Shown here in pieces: positions 17,038-24,399 of a stretch of 30,881 bases of DNA. Source of the stretch: JANYCG01 sp031418395 (GTDB lineage Bacteria > Pseudomonadota > Gammaproteobacteria > Burkholderiales > Burkholderiaceae_C); the NCBI GenBank assembly GCA_031418395.1, contig JANOXL010000398.1:1-30881 (forward strand), read 5' to 3'. Within the stretch, counting starts at the first letter, position 1, and every line of letters starts with the position of its first letter. Position numbers and translations under genes: made by a program. Below the pieces are notes generated by a model, which saw only the letters and a program-made list of their open reading frames with translations, made no database searches and had not been told where the DNA came from.

Positions 17038-17286
17038 TCAATGGCCTGCCTGCGGCCCAGCTTTGGGCCTAGCCGTGGCTCGCACCTTGCGGGCAGGGCG
17101 CGGGCTCGCTCCAAAGTCGTCGGCCCCTTCGAGTTCGCGTTGGAGGGCGGTCCATTGGGCGTCAATCGACAATTTGCCAGCAAAGTCCTTGTCCAAACGC
17201 ACCCGTTTGGGCAGTTTTTTAGGTCGAGTTGGGCTGTCCGGGGTTTGTGGGGTAATGCAGAGGATTTCATGGCCAAAAGTGTCCAT
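17038..17286 (-). CDS. Small hypothetical protein (82 aa)
   Basis: I do not recognise the family. The frame opens at ATG 17286 with GGGCAGG a few bases upstream, and its codon use looks like the neighbouring high-GC genes. The product is soluble and basic: the middle has the segment LPKRVRLDKDFAGKL and a helix DAQWTALQRELEGADDFG, and the last 20 residues are rich in Lys, Arg, Ala and Pro, as in small nucleic-acid-binding or disordered tails. It lies 88 bp after the argF promoter-distal end on the same strand and could be read with argF. Other frames overlap this stretch but look less gene-like. Confidence 0.5.
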   Translation of the reverse strand: MDTFGHEILCITPQTPDSPTRPKKLPKRVRLDKDFAGKLSIDAQWTALQRELEGADDFGASPRPARKVRATARPKAGPQAGH

Positions 17287-17366
17287 CAAACCTGCCCGCT
17301 AGTAAATAATCCCCTCAAAATCCTTATCAGATCAACAACTTGGCGCGCATCGCCCGGTAGACGTCG

Positions 17367-18278
17367 TTATTCGAGGCGGCCCAACAGCAGGTATTCCATC
17401 AGCGCCTTTTGCGCATGCATACGGTTTTCGGCCTCGTCCCACACCACCGACTGCGGGCCGTCGATGACCTCGGCCTGCACCTCCTCGCCACGGTGCGCGG
17501 GCAGGCAGTGCATGAAGAGCGCGTCGGGCTTGGCCTTGGCCATCATTTCGGCGTCTACGCACCATTTGGTGAAGGCCTTTTTGCGGGCATCGTTTTCGGC
17601 TTCAAAACCCATGCTGGTCCACACGTCAGTGGTTACCAAGTCAGCACCGGCGCAGGCTTCCAGCGGGTCGGTGAACACCTTGTAGCTGTCTTGCGAGCGC
17701 ACCCCGGCGACCGACTGGTCCACCTCGTAACCCCAAGGCGTGCTGACGTGAACCTTGAAGTCCAGAATCTCCGCCGCTTGCAGCCAGCTATTGGCCATGT
17801 TGTTGCCGTCGCCAACCCAGGCCACGGTCTTGCCTTGAATCGAACCACGGTGCTCGATGTAGGTGAATATGTCGGTGAGGATTTGGCAGGGATGAAACTC
17901 ATTAGTCAAGCCGTTGATGACCGGCACACGCGAGCCGTTGGCGAACTGCTCGATGCGGGTCTGCTCGAAGGTGCGGATCATCACGATGTCCACCATCCGG
18001 CTGATCACCTTGGCGGTGTCGTCAATGGGCTCCGAGCGGCCCAGGTGGCTGTCGCCCGTCGTCAAATGCACGACGCTGCCACCCATCTGGTACATGCCGG
18101 CTTCAAAACTCACGCGGGTGCGGGTCGAGGCTTTCTCAAAAATCATCGCCAGCGTGCGATCCGCCAGCGTATGGTGTTTTTCGTAGGCCTTGAATTTTTT
18201 CTTGATCAGCGCGGCGCGTGCGAAGAGGTAGGCGTATTCGTCTGCAGTCAGGTCGCTGATTTGAAGGAAGTGTTTCAT
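17367..18278 (-). CDS. argF: Ornithine carbamoyltransferase
   Basis: A 303-aa cytoplasmic enzyme that joins carbamoyl phosphate and ornithine to give citrulline in arginine synthesis. Carbamoyl-phosphate binding STRTR (51-55), HPCQ (129-132), the DxxxSMG ornithine loop (DVWTSMG, 218-224) and the HCLP motif with the reactive Cys (257-260) are all present. ATG 18278 gives the usual length and N-terminus (MKHFLQISDL); the open frame continues upstream only into repetitive intergenic DNA. It follows argD on the same strand, 94 bp apart, and the space is filled by a GC-rich repeat. Pathway partner ArgD is encoded immediately upstream. Confidence 0.96.
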   Translation of the reverse strand: MKHFLQISDLTADEYAYLFARAALIKKKFKAYEKHHTLADRTLAMIFEKASTRTRVSFEAGMYQMGGSVVHLTTGDSHLGRSEPIDDTAKVISRMVDIVMIRTFEQTRIEQFANGSRVPVINGLTNEFHPCQILTDIFTYIEHRGSIQGKTVAWVGDGNNMANSWLQAAEILDFKVHVSTPWGYEVDQSVAGVRSQDSYKVFTDPLEACAGADLVTTDVWTSMGFEAENDARKKAFTKWCVDAEMMAKAKPDALFMHCLPAHRGEEVQAEVIDGPQSVVWDEAENRMHAQKALMEYLLLGRLE

Positions 18279-18286
18279 AGTGATAT

Positions 18287-18372
18287 AGCCCCCACGCTCC
18301 CCACTGCGTGTGGTTCGCTGCCCCCCGAGGGGGCCGTGCCTTGCTTGGGGCGGCCCTGCGCGGCGGCGGCTG
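18287..18372. repeat. GC-rich REP-like intergenic repeat between argD and argF
   Basis: This 86-bp stretch holds a strong hairpin (CCCCC-CGA-GGGGG core near 18322-18333) followed by CTTGGGGCGGCCCTGCG. I recall closely similar sequences scattered through intergenic regions of Comamonadaceae genomes, though that is memory and not a search. It fills the whole space between the two genes and could affect message stability or act as a partial terminator on argD-argF transcripts. Confidence 0.6.
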
Positions 18373-19620
18373 TCATGGGTTAGCAGCCAGATGCTGCTTG
18401 ATGAGCGGGCACAAAATGCTGACGATTTCATCCGCCTCGGCGGTGGTCAAAATCAAGGGCGGCACCAGGCGCACCACGGAGTCGGCAGTCACGCTCAAGA
18501 GCAGGCCCTTTTCGGCGGCTTGCGTTAGGATCACGCCGCAAGGTTTGGCCAGGTCAATGCCCAGCATCAACCCGTGGCCACGTATTTCCTTGACGCCGCC
18601 ATTGGAGATCTCGGCAGCGAGTGCGCGCGTCAAGCCGTCTTTGAGGTGTTGGCCCACGCTGGCGGCGTTGGCCAACAGGCCTTCTTCTTCCATGATGCGA
18701 ATGGTCTCGATACCGGCGCGCATCGCCAGGGGGTTGCCGCCAAAGGTGGTGCCGTGGTTGCCGGGCTGGAAGATGTCGGCCGCTTTGGGGCCTGCGACCA
18801 CCGCGCCAATCGGCACGCCCGAGCCCAAGCCCTTGGCCAGCGGCATCACGTCAGGTTTGATGCCCGCCCACTGGTGCGCAAACCATTTGCCGGTGCGGCC
18901 CATGCCACATTGCACTTCGTCGATCATCAGGAGCCAGTTGTTGTCGTCGCAAATTTTGCGCACATCACGCAGGTAGTCCAGATGCATCGGGTTGATGCCG
19001 CCTTCGCCCTGGATGGCTTCAAAAAATACCGCCACGACGTTGGGGTTGTCGGCCGTGGCTTTTTTCAGTGCCGCGACATCGTTGAGCGGGACGCGGATGA
19101 ATCCTTCGACCAGCGGGCCAAAACCGGCTTGGATCTTCGCGTTGCCTGTGGCGCTCAGAGTGGCGATGGAGCGGCCATGAAAAGCCTTTTCATACACAAC
19201 GATCTCCGGGCGCTCAATGCCCTTGTTGTGGCCAAACTTGCGTGCCAGTTTGATCGCGGCTTCGTTGGCCTCCAGGCCAGTCGAGCAGAAGAACACATTG
19301 GTCATGCCGGAGAGTTCCACCAGCTTTTTGGCCAGCAACTCCTGCCCCGGCACATGGTAATAGTTCGAACTGTGGATGATTTTGGCGATCTGATCCTGCA
19401 AGGCCGGCACCAGTTTGGGGTGGTTATGGCCCAAGGTGTTGACGGCGATGCCACCCAATCCATCCAGATAGGACTTGCCGTTCACGTCCCACACCCGGCA
19501 GCCTTGCCCATGGGAGACGGCCATTTGCACGGGTCGGGTACCCGCGGGGGCGTAGGTGTTCATCACATGGGGCGACGAAGGCACGATCTGGGTCTCAGCG
19601 GGTTTGGCAATTGCGTTCAT
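18373..19620 (-). CDS. argD: Acetylornithine aminotransferase
   Basis: A 415-aa class-III PLP aminotransferase that converts N-acetylglutamate semialdehyde and glutamate to N-acetylornithine and 2-oxoglutarate; many also serve in lysine synthesis. Seen motifs: GLGGIAVNTLGHNHP near the N-terminus, STGLEANEAAIKLARK, FEAIQGEGG, LLMIDEVQCGMGRTG with the PLP-contacting Asp, and the Schiff-base lysine in PLAKGLGSGVPIGA, then HGTTFGGNPLA. I chose ATG 19620; the frame stays open to 19689 across a terminator-like hairpin, which suggests leader rather than coding sequence. It is followed by argF, and it diverges from the DUF3579 gene. Confidence 0.94.
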   Translation of the reverse strand: MNAIAKPAETQIVPSSPHVMNTYAPAGTRPVQMAVSHGQGCRVWDVNGKSYLDGLGGIAVNTLGHNHPKLVPALQDQIAKIIHSSNYYHVPGQELLAKKLVELSGMTNVFFCSTGLEANEAAIKLARKFGHNKGIERPEIVVYEKAFHGRSIATLSATGNAKIQAGFGPLVEGFIRVPLNDVAALKKATADNPNVVAVFFEAIQGEGGINPMHLDYLRDVRKICDDNNWLLMIDEVQCGMGRTGKWFAHQWAGIKPDVMPLAKGLGSGVPIGAVVAGPKAADIFQPGNHGTTFGGNPLAMRAGIETIRIMEEEGLLANAASVGQHLKDGLTRALAAEISNGGVKEIRGHGLMLGIDLAKPCGVILTQAAEKGLLLSVTADSVVRLVPPLILTTAEADEIVSILCPLIKQHLAANP

Positions 19621-19636
19621 GGCCAGGCTCCACAGT

Positions 19637-19668
19637 AAAAAAAAGAAGCGGCCCAGGGGGTTGGGCCG
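19637..19668 (-). terminator. Terminator-like hairpin in the argD leader (candidate attenuator)
   Basis: On the minus strand, CGGCCCA-ACCCCC-TGGGCCG (19668-19649) is a 7-bp GC stem followed at once by CTTCTTTTTTTT, a classic intrinsic terminator shape, ending about 16 nt before the argD start codon. No minus-strand gene ends here, because the upstream gene is divergent. It would therefore act on the argD transcript itself. A short in-frame leader (MSFQRPNPLGRFFFLLWSLA) overlaps it. Attenuation is inference. Confidence 0.5.
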
Positions 19669-19865
19669 TTGGAAGCTCATTTTAGGCACATCAATCGGGG
19701 CAGTTTTTTGACAATTTCACATGACTGTGATGCGCGCAAGCGCCCTCAATAACCCCCCAGCGCGCCGAATCGCATCGCTCAATCGAACTTAAGCGCCTTC
19801 AACCTGGCCTTGCACTAAAATTCTTGTGCATTGCAGCAAAAGTTGCGATGAACCACCGGGACCCC

Positions 19866-20204
19866 ATGGACATCCGATCAGCCAAAGAAGTTTTCATTTT
19901 GGGGATCACCAAAGACGGGCGAAGTTTTCGTCCGAGCGACTGGGCCGAACGCCTGGCTGGCGTGATGAGCCAGTTCCGCCCCGGCGGCGCCCAGCCCGGC
20001 AGCCATTTGGGATATTCACCCTGGTGTGTTCCCACCGCATTTGGCGAAATGAAGTGCGTCATCGTCAACCGCGAGCTGCGTAACTACGAGGTGATGGCCT
20101 GGGACTTTTGCGTCAACTTCGCGCGGGACAACGAGTTGCAGGTGCAATTTGAGCCGCCTGCGCCACCTTCCGCTGCTTCTGGCGTCGTTTCTACCAAAGT
20201 CTGA
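19866..20204 (+). CDS. DUF3579 family protein
   Basis: A 112-aa protein of a small family found mainly in betaproteobacteria, of unknown function. The N-terminal segment EVFILGITKDGRSFRPSDWAERLAG and the SPWCVP and CVIVNRELRNYEVMAWDFCVNFARDN segments are characteristic. No signal or membrane helix is seen, and the last 20 residues look disordered. Start choice is uncertain: ATG 19866 has GGGA four bases upstream, while ATG 19848 would add six residues. It diverges from argD and ends 32 bp before a strong bidirectional terminator. Confidence 0.85.
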   Translation: MDIRSAKEVFILGITKDGRSFRPSDWAERLAGVMSQFRPGGAQPGSHLGYSPWCVPTAFGEMKCVIVNRELRNYEVMAWDFCVNFARDNELQVQFEPPAPPSAASGVVSTKV

Positions 20205-20236
20205 TTTGTGCGAAAGCCTGAAATCCGGACACAAAA

Positions 20237-20266
20237 AAACCACCAGAACTTTCGCTCTGGTGGTTT
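20237..20266. terminator. Bidirectional intrinsic terminator between DUF3579 and rpsT
   Basis: A perfect 11-bp stem AAACCACCAGA / TCTGGTGGTTT with an 8-nt loop. It is flanked by an A-run on the left (U-tract for minus-strand transcripts) and TTTCCCTGTTTT on the right. It sits between two converging genes and should stop both. Confidence 0.85.
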
Positions 20267-20378
20267 CCCTGTTTTGCTTTGCTGGCAGCGCACCCGTTAC
20301 AAACGGCAGGCTGACGAATCTATCGAACCGTCTGCCCGTGCGGGGATTCTTTCGAATCTTTTGAGTGATCCTTGCGGA

Positions 20379-20693
20379 TCAGGCAGCTGCCGGAGCAGCG
20401 GCCAATGCCAGGGTTTTCACCCGGCTGGACAGGCGGCTTTTATCCCGCGCGGCCTTGTTTTTGTGGAAGATGCCTTTGTCTGCCACGGTGTCCACCACGG
20501 CCTGCATTTTGGCAAATGCCTCGGTGGATTTGGCTTTATCGCCAGAAGCCACTGCTTTTTCGACGTTTTTCACGGCGGTGCGGTACTGTGAACGCAAAGA
20601 CGTGTTGGCGGCGTTGATTTTGACGTCCTGACGGACGCGTTTACGGCCCGACGCCAGGCGCGGGTTCTTTTTCTTCGGCTTAGTAGATGCCAT
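20379..20693 (-). CDS. rpsT: 30S ribosomal protein S20
   Basis: A 104-aa basic protein that binds 16S rRNA early in 30S assembly. The start MASTKPKKKNPRLASGRKR, the SLRSQYRTAVKNVEKA helix and the GIFHKNKAARDKSRLSSRVK segment are diagnostic of S20. It is longer than E. coli S20 (87 residues), with an Ala-rich C-terminal end. ATG 20693 is set by the family N-terminus; the open frame runs far upstream through murJ and is not coding there. Divergence from murJ is the common arrangement in proteobacteria. A clear -10 box lies 45 bp upstream, and the terminator at 20237-20266 follows. Confidence 0.97.
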   Translation of the reverse strand: MASTKPKKKNPRLASGRKRVRQDVKINAANTSLRSQYRTAVKNVEKAVASGDKAKSTEAFAKMQAVVDTVADKGIFHKNKAARDKSRLSSRVKTLALAAAPAAA

Positions 20694-20738
20694 AGTATGT
20701 ATTCCTAGTGTCTGAGGATGATGCCAGCAAAGCCTTCC

Positions 20739-20744
20739 ATTATA
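20739..20744 (-). promoter_or_regulatory. Probable rpsT promoter -10 box
   Basis: Read on the minus strand this is a perfect TATAAT, preceded by TGGT (a near extended -10). It leaves a leader of about 40 nt before the rpsT start. No good -35 is apparent. Confidence 0.5.
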
Positions 20745-20861
20745 ACCAGTGATTCGCACTTTTCGTTTTCGGGTGGCTCCTGTCAATCGCTTCAGAACTT
20801 GCGCAAATTCTGCCTGCCCCGCACCGCCGTACACCCATAGACGCCAGCTACACTTTGTGCC

Positions 20862-22427
20862 GTGTCTTTGCTGAAATCCGCCTCTGTTATTTCCTTGTTG
20901 ACCCTGGCATCGCGCATTGCGGGCCTGATTCGTGACCAATTGTTTGCGGCGTTTTTTGGCGCCAGCGCGATGACCGACGCGTTTTACGTCGCGTTTCGTA
21001 TTCCCAATCTGTTTCGCCGCCTGTTTGGCGAAGGCGCGTTCAGCCAGGCTTTTGTGCCGATGCTCGCCGCCACGCGTGAACGTGAGGGCGAAGCGGGTGC
21101 GCAAGCCCTGATCGACAAAATCGCCACGGTGCTCACCTGGGTGCTGGTCGCGACCAGCGTGCTGGGCGTCATCGCTACGCCCGCGCTGGTGTGGGCGATG
21201 GCGGGGGGCCTGCAAAAGGAGCCGCAGGCGTATTCGGTCGCGATTGTGATGACACGCTGGATGTTCCCCTACATCTTTTTCATTTCGCTGGTGTCGTTTG
21301 CAGCGGGCATTTTGAACACCTGGCGCCAGTTTGCCGTGCCCGCCGCCACGCCCGTGCTCTTGAACCTGGCCATGATCGGTGCCACGGTGTGGGCGACGCC
21401 CTGGTTCAAGTCGATGGGTATCGAGCCGATTTACGCGCAGGTGGTCGGCGTGATGCTGGGCGGCGCATTGCAGTTGGGCGTGCAGATTCCGGCTTTGAAG
21501 CGTCTTGGACTGCTGCCAAACATCGGCCTGACCTGGCGCCGCTTTAAAGCCGCCTGGAGCGACCCGGCCACGCGCCAGGTCGGCGCGATGATGGCCCCCG
21601 CGCTTTTGGGTGTGGGCGTGGCGCAGATCTCGCTTTTCATCAACACACAAATCGCCTCGCGCATGGCCAGCGGCAGCGTAACCTGGCTTTCCAACGCGGA
21701 CCGATTGATGGAGTTCCCCACCGCGCTCCTGGGTGTGGCGCTGGGCGTGGTCTTGATGCCACAACTCTCGCAGGCGCGCGCTGCCGACGAGAGCGAGAAA
21801 TATTCGGCCATGCTCGATTGGGGTTTGCGTATCGTGGTCTTGCTGGCCGTACCGTGTTCGGTAGCGCTGCTGGTGTTTGCCAAACCGCTGGTTGCCGTGA
21901 TTTTTCAATACGGCGCGTATACCGAACACGATGTGCAACAGACCTCGCTTGCGCTCATGGGCTGGGGCACGGGCCTGGTGGGCGTGGTGGCCATCAAGGT
22001 GCTGGCGCCGGGCTTTTATGCCCACCACGACACCAAAACGCCAGCGCGCATCGCCATTGGCGTGTTGATTGCCACGCAGGTTTTGAATGTGTTTCTGGTG
22101 CCCATTTTTCAGCACGCAGCCCTCACACTCACGGTGGGCATTGGCGCTTTGATCAATGCTTTGTGGCTCTTGGTCGGCCTGATGCGCCAGGGCCGCTACA
22201 AGGCTGCGCCGGGCTGGGGATTGTTTGGCTTACAGGTGCTGGCGGCCAGCAGTTTGATGGCGGTGTTTTTGATGTGGGCGGCGGGTAGCGTCGCCTGGAC
22301 ACAAATGCCTGGTCAACACTTGCAGCGGGTTTGGCAGATGACCCTTGTCATTGGCGCATCAATAGCTATATACTTTGTAGCGACTTGGGGCGCTGGCCTC
22401 AAATTGCGGCAATTTCTGCGCCGGTAA
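20862..22427 (+). CDS. murJ: Lipid II flippase MurJ (MviN)
   Basis: A 521-aa integral membrane protein of the MOP superfamily that moves lipid II across the inner membrane for peptidoglycan synthesis. The N-terminus SLLTLASRIAGLIRDQLFAAFFGAS and the next block AFRIPNLFRRLFGEGAFSQAFVP are the strongest MurJ signature, and about 14 membrane helices follow. The motif LAPGFYAHHDTKTP near residue 385 is also conserved. Start is a GTG at 20862, at the usual position relative to rpsT. Length matches E. coli MurJ (511). A 17-nt dispersed repeat motif lies inside the coding region near the 3' end (22365-22381). The sirB1 gene starts 26 bp downstream and is probably co-transcribed. Confidence 0.96.
   Translation: MSLLKSASVISLLTLASRIAGLIRDQLFAAFFGASAMTDAFYVAFRIPNLFRRLFGEGAFSQAFVPMLAATREREGEAGAQALIDKIATVLTWVLVATSVLGVIATPALVWAMAGGLQKEPQAYSVAIVMTRWMFPYIFFISLVSFAAGILNTWRQFAVPAATPVLLNLAMIGATVWATPWFKSMGIEPIYAQVVGVMLGGALQLGVQIPALKRLGLLPNIGLTWRRFKAAWSDPATRQVGAMMAPALLGVGVAQISLFINTQIASRMASGSVTWLSNADRLMEFPTALLGVALGVVLMPQLSQARAADESEKYSAMLDWGLRIVVLLAVPCSVALLVFAKPLVAVIFQYGAYTEHDVQQTSLALMGWGTGLVGVVAIKVLAPGFYAHHDTKTPARIAIGVLIATQVLNVFLVPIFQHAALTLTVGIGALINALWLLVGLMRQGRYKAAPGWGLFGLQVLAASSLMAVFLMWAAGSVAWTQMPGQHLQRVWQMTLVIGASIAIYFVATWGAGLKLRQFLRR
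22365..22381 (+). repeat. 17-nt hairpin motif GCTAT-N7-GTAGC inside murJ
   Basis: GCTAT at 22365-22369 and GTAGC at 22377-22381 with a 7-nt spacer, the same 17-nt architecture found at 7784, 16880, 23419 and 30125. Here it is translated as part of a membrane helix (SIAIYFVAT), so it either arrived by insertion and was kept in frame or arose by chance. Confidence 0.4.
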
Positions 22428-22453
22428 AAGTAGAGGCAAAATAGGAAGCAGCC

Positions 22454-23305
22454 ATGAATTTGTCATATGACCTGCCTTCGCCGCTGACGTACTTCGCAAC
22501 GCTGGTGCAAAGTGACGACGGTTTCCCGCTCCTGGAAGCCGCGATTTGCCTCGCACAAGACGAATACCCCGAGTTGGATGTGCAGCAGGTGTTGGGCGAA
22601 ATCGACCAGATGCTGGCCCGCCTCAAACGCCGCATCCCGCTAGACGCGCCACCCATGCACAAGCTGCGTGTGCTGAACAACTTTTTCTTCACCAGCTTGG
22701 GCTTTGGCGGCAACGTCAACAACTATTACGACGCGGACAACAGCTACCTCAACCAGGTGTTGCGCACGCGCCGGGGCATCCCGATCTCGCTGGCTGTGAT
22801 CTGGCTGGAGCTGGCGCAGAGCCTGGGCCTCTCCGCGCGCGGTGTGGGCTTTCCGGGCCACTTCATGGTCAAGGTCAATTTGCCCAAAGGCCAGGTGGTG
22901 ATCAACCCGTTTGACGGGCAATCACTCTCGCGCGACGAGTTGGCCGAGCGGCTGGAGCCATTTCGCCGCAGAAGTGGCCTGGTCGATGAATTTGAAGTGC
23001 CGCTGGGCCTGTATTTGCAAGCCACGCCACCGCGCGCCATCATCGCGCGCATGTTGCACAACCTCAAGGAAATTTACAAAGCACAAAAAGACTGGCCCCG
23101 CCAGATCGCCGTGCTCGACCGCCTGGTCATCCTGATGCCGCAAGCCTGGGAAGAGCAGCGTGACCGGGGCCTGGCCCACGCCGAACTCGGCCACACCGCG
23201 CTGGCCGTCAAAGACCTGGAGAGTTACCTCGTCAACGCCGATGAAAACATGGACATCAACATGCTGGCCGACAAGGTGTCGCAGCTGCGGCGGCAGGTGA
23301 GCTAA
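22454..23305 (+). CDS. sirB1: SirB1 family protein (transglutaminase-like with TPR tail)
   Basis: A 283-aa cytoplasmic protein. Residues about 30-180 form a transglutaminase-like domain with the SirB1 signature: NNFFFTSLGFGGN, YYDADNSYLNQVLRTRRGIPISLAVIW spread over 92-118, and GVGFPGHFMVK with the conserved His. The candidate catalytic Cys is not obvious, which is usual for this family. The C-terminal 90 residues resemble a TPR pair (LKEIYKAQKDWPRQIAVLDRLV, then AHAELGHTALAVKDLESYL). Despite its name, the family's role is not settled. ATG 22454 lies 26 bp after murJ. The space after it (23306-23461) holds a GCGGCG/CGCCGC inverted repeat without a U-tract. Confidence 0.88.
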   Translation: MNLSYDLPSPLTYFATLVQSDDGFPLLEAAICLAQDEYPELDVQQVLGEIDQMLARLKRRIPLDAPPMHKLRVLNNFFFTSLGFGGNVNNYYDADNSYLNQVLRTRRGIPISLAVIWLELAQSLGLSARGVGFPGHFMVKVNLPKGQVVINPFDGQSLSRDELAERLEPFRRRSGLVDEFEVPLGLYLQATPPRAIIARMLHNLKEIYKAQKDWPRQIAVLDRLVILMPQAWEEQRDRGLAHAELGHTALAVKDLESYLVNADENMDINMLADKVSQLRRQVS

Positions 23306-23418
23306 TGGTGATTTGAGAGTTGGATTGAGGGCGGATCGCGCAGAGCGGCGCAATTCGGCTGTTCGCCGCGGCGCTTAAGAAAAATCGGCCTGCAGGGCAC
23401 GAAAATGAAGTGTAATCA

Positions 23419-23435
23419 GCTATCAAATACGTAGC
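23419..23435 (+). repeat. 17-nt hairpin motif GCTAT-N7-GTAGC downstream of sirB1
   Basis: GCTAT 23419-23423 and GTAGC 23431-23435, spacer 7 nt. A GTGACG/CGTCAC inverted repeat (about 23450-23470) follows shortly after, echoing the two-palindrome layout of the longer elements, but I could not align the intervening bases with them. Confidence 0.45.
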
Positions 23436-23461
23436 AATCTCAAGCTACAGTGACGCCGCGG

Positions 23462-23632
23462 TTACGTCACGACCACGCTGGCCTCAGCGCGGTTGAGCGC
23501 AATCGCACCCATCACAAAAACATTTTCCCCTAGCGCCCGCAAGGTGCGCGCGCAGGCATCGGCGGCATGGATAAACACTATCAAAGGCGCCGGCAACGCT
23601 TTTTCTTTTGGGAGCAACCCTTCAATTGAAAG
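23462..23632 (-). pseudogene. Possible remnant of an AIR-synthase (PurM)-like C-terminus
   Basis: A minus-strand frame of about 55 codons, closed by a stop at each end, reads AADACARTLRALGENVFVMG and ends ASVVVT-stop. The LRALGE-x-V-x-x-x-G-A-I-A pattern followed by a short Val-rich end resembles the C-terminus of PurM proteins. No catalytic domain is present upstream; the tetR gene begins its stop at 23655. It may be a fragment left by a rearrangement, or chance. The rest of 23306-23654 holds only the repeat motif. Confidence 0.25.
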
Positions 23633-23654
23633 TCAGATGCCGCTCAACAACAGC

Positions 23655-24326
23655 CTAGGCCGCCTTGGGTGCAGGGTTGCCATACGCCCCTGCCAGCGCC
23701 AGCAAATGCGCGCGTTGCCCTGGCTCAAGGTAAGGCACGAGCAGGTTGAGCACGTGTTGCGCCCCGCGTAAGAGCGCGCCTTGGGCGCTTTCGGGCTCCA
23801 GCGCACGGCGCGGGTCACGCACGTATTCAAAACTCAGCCAGTAGGTGAGCACCACCACCATGCTGGTAGCGGTGGGTTCTTGTTCACGCAGGTCGATGCT
23901 GACAGCACCTGCGCGGCTCATGCCGTCCAGCAGGGCCTTGATGGCGCGGGTTTTGTTTTTCAACACGGACTGGAAATGCGTCTCCAGGCGGCGGTTTTTG
24001 CTCAGCAAATCGTTCAGATCGCGGTATAAAAAACGGTACTGCCAGATCAGCTCAAAGAGCGAGTGCATGAAAAACCAGGCGTCTTCCACGTCGCGCACGC
24101 CGTCGCTAGCGTTGAGCAACTCGTTCAGGGCGCGCTCATAACGGTCAAACAGCGAGTTGATCAACTCGTCTTTGGCCGGATAGTGGTAATACAGGTTGCC
24201 GGGGCTGATGTTGAGCTCAGCCGAGATGAGCGTGGTCGAAACGTTGGGTTCACCGAAGCGGTTGAACAACTCCAGCGTGACTTCCAGAATACGTTCAGCG
24301 GTGCGGCGGGGCGCTTTTTTTACCAT
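23655..24326 (-). CDS. TetR/AcrR family transcriptional regulator
   Basis: A 223-aa dimeric repressor-type protein. The N-terminal helix-turn-helix domain covers about residues 8-55: AERILEVTLELFNRFGEPNVS, then the recognition segment ELNISPGNLYYHYPAKDEL typical of TetR proteins. The larger C-terminal domain should bind a small ligand; its FMHSLFELIWQYRFLYRDL helix resembles lipid-linked TetR proteins. ATG 24326 is clear. It follows a patatin-like lipase and a phasin on the same strand and faces no close divergent gene, so it likely controls this lipid-storage block. Acyl-CoA or a related lipid is a plausible ligand, but that is inference. Confidence 0.92.
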   Translation of the reverse strand: MVKKAPRRTAERILEVTLELFNRFGEPNVSTTLISAELNISPGNLYYHYPAKDELINSLFDRYERALNELLNASDGVRDVEDAWFFMHSLFELIWQYRFLYRDLNDLLSKNRRLETHFQSVLKNKTRAIKALLDGMSRAGAVSIDLREQEPTATSMVVVLTYWLSFEYVRDPRRALEPESAQGALLRGAQHVLNLLVPYLEPGQRAHLLALAGAYGNPAPKAA

Positions 24327-24399
24327 GGTGGACCTTGCCGCATTCTAGGTTTGAATTCGGGGCACAAGCAAGTGATCGAATAGATGTCTATACACGTGC

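Noticed and set aside
20694..22115. Upstream extension of the rpsT frame through murJ on the opposite strand
   Set aside because: S20 proteins begin at MASTKPKKK, and a promoter-like TATAAT lies between; the extension is antisense to murJ.
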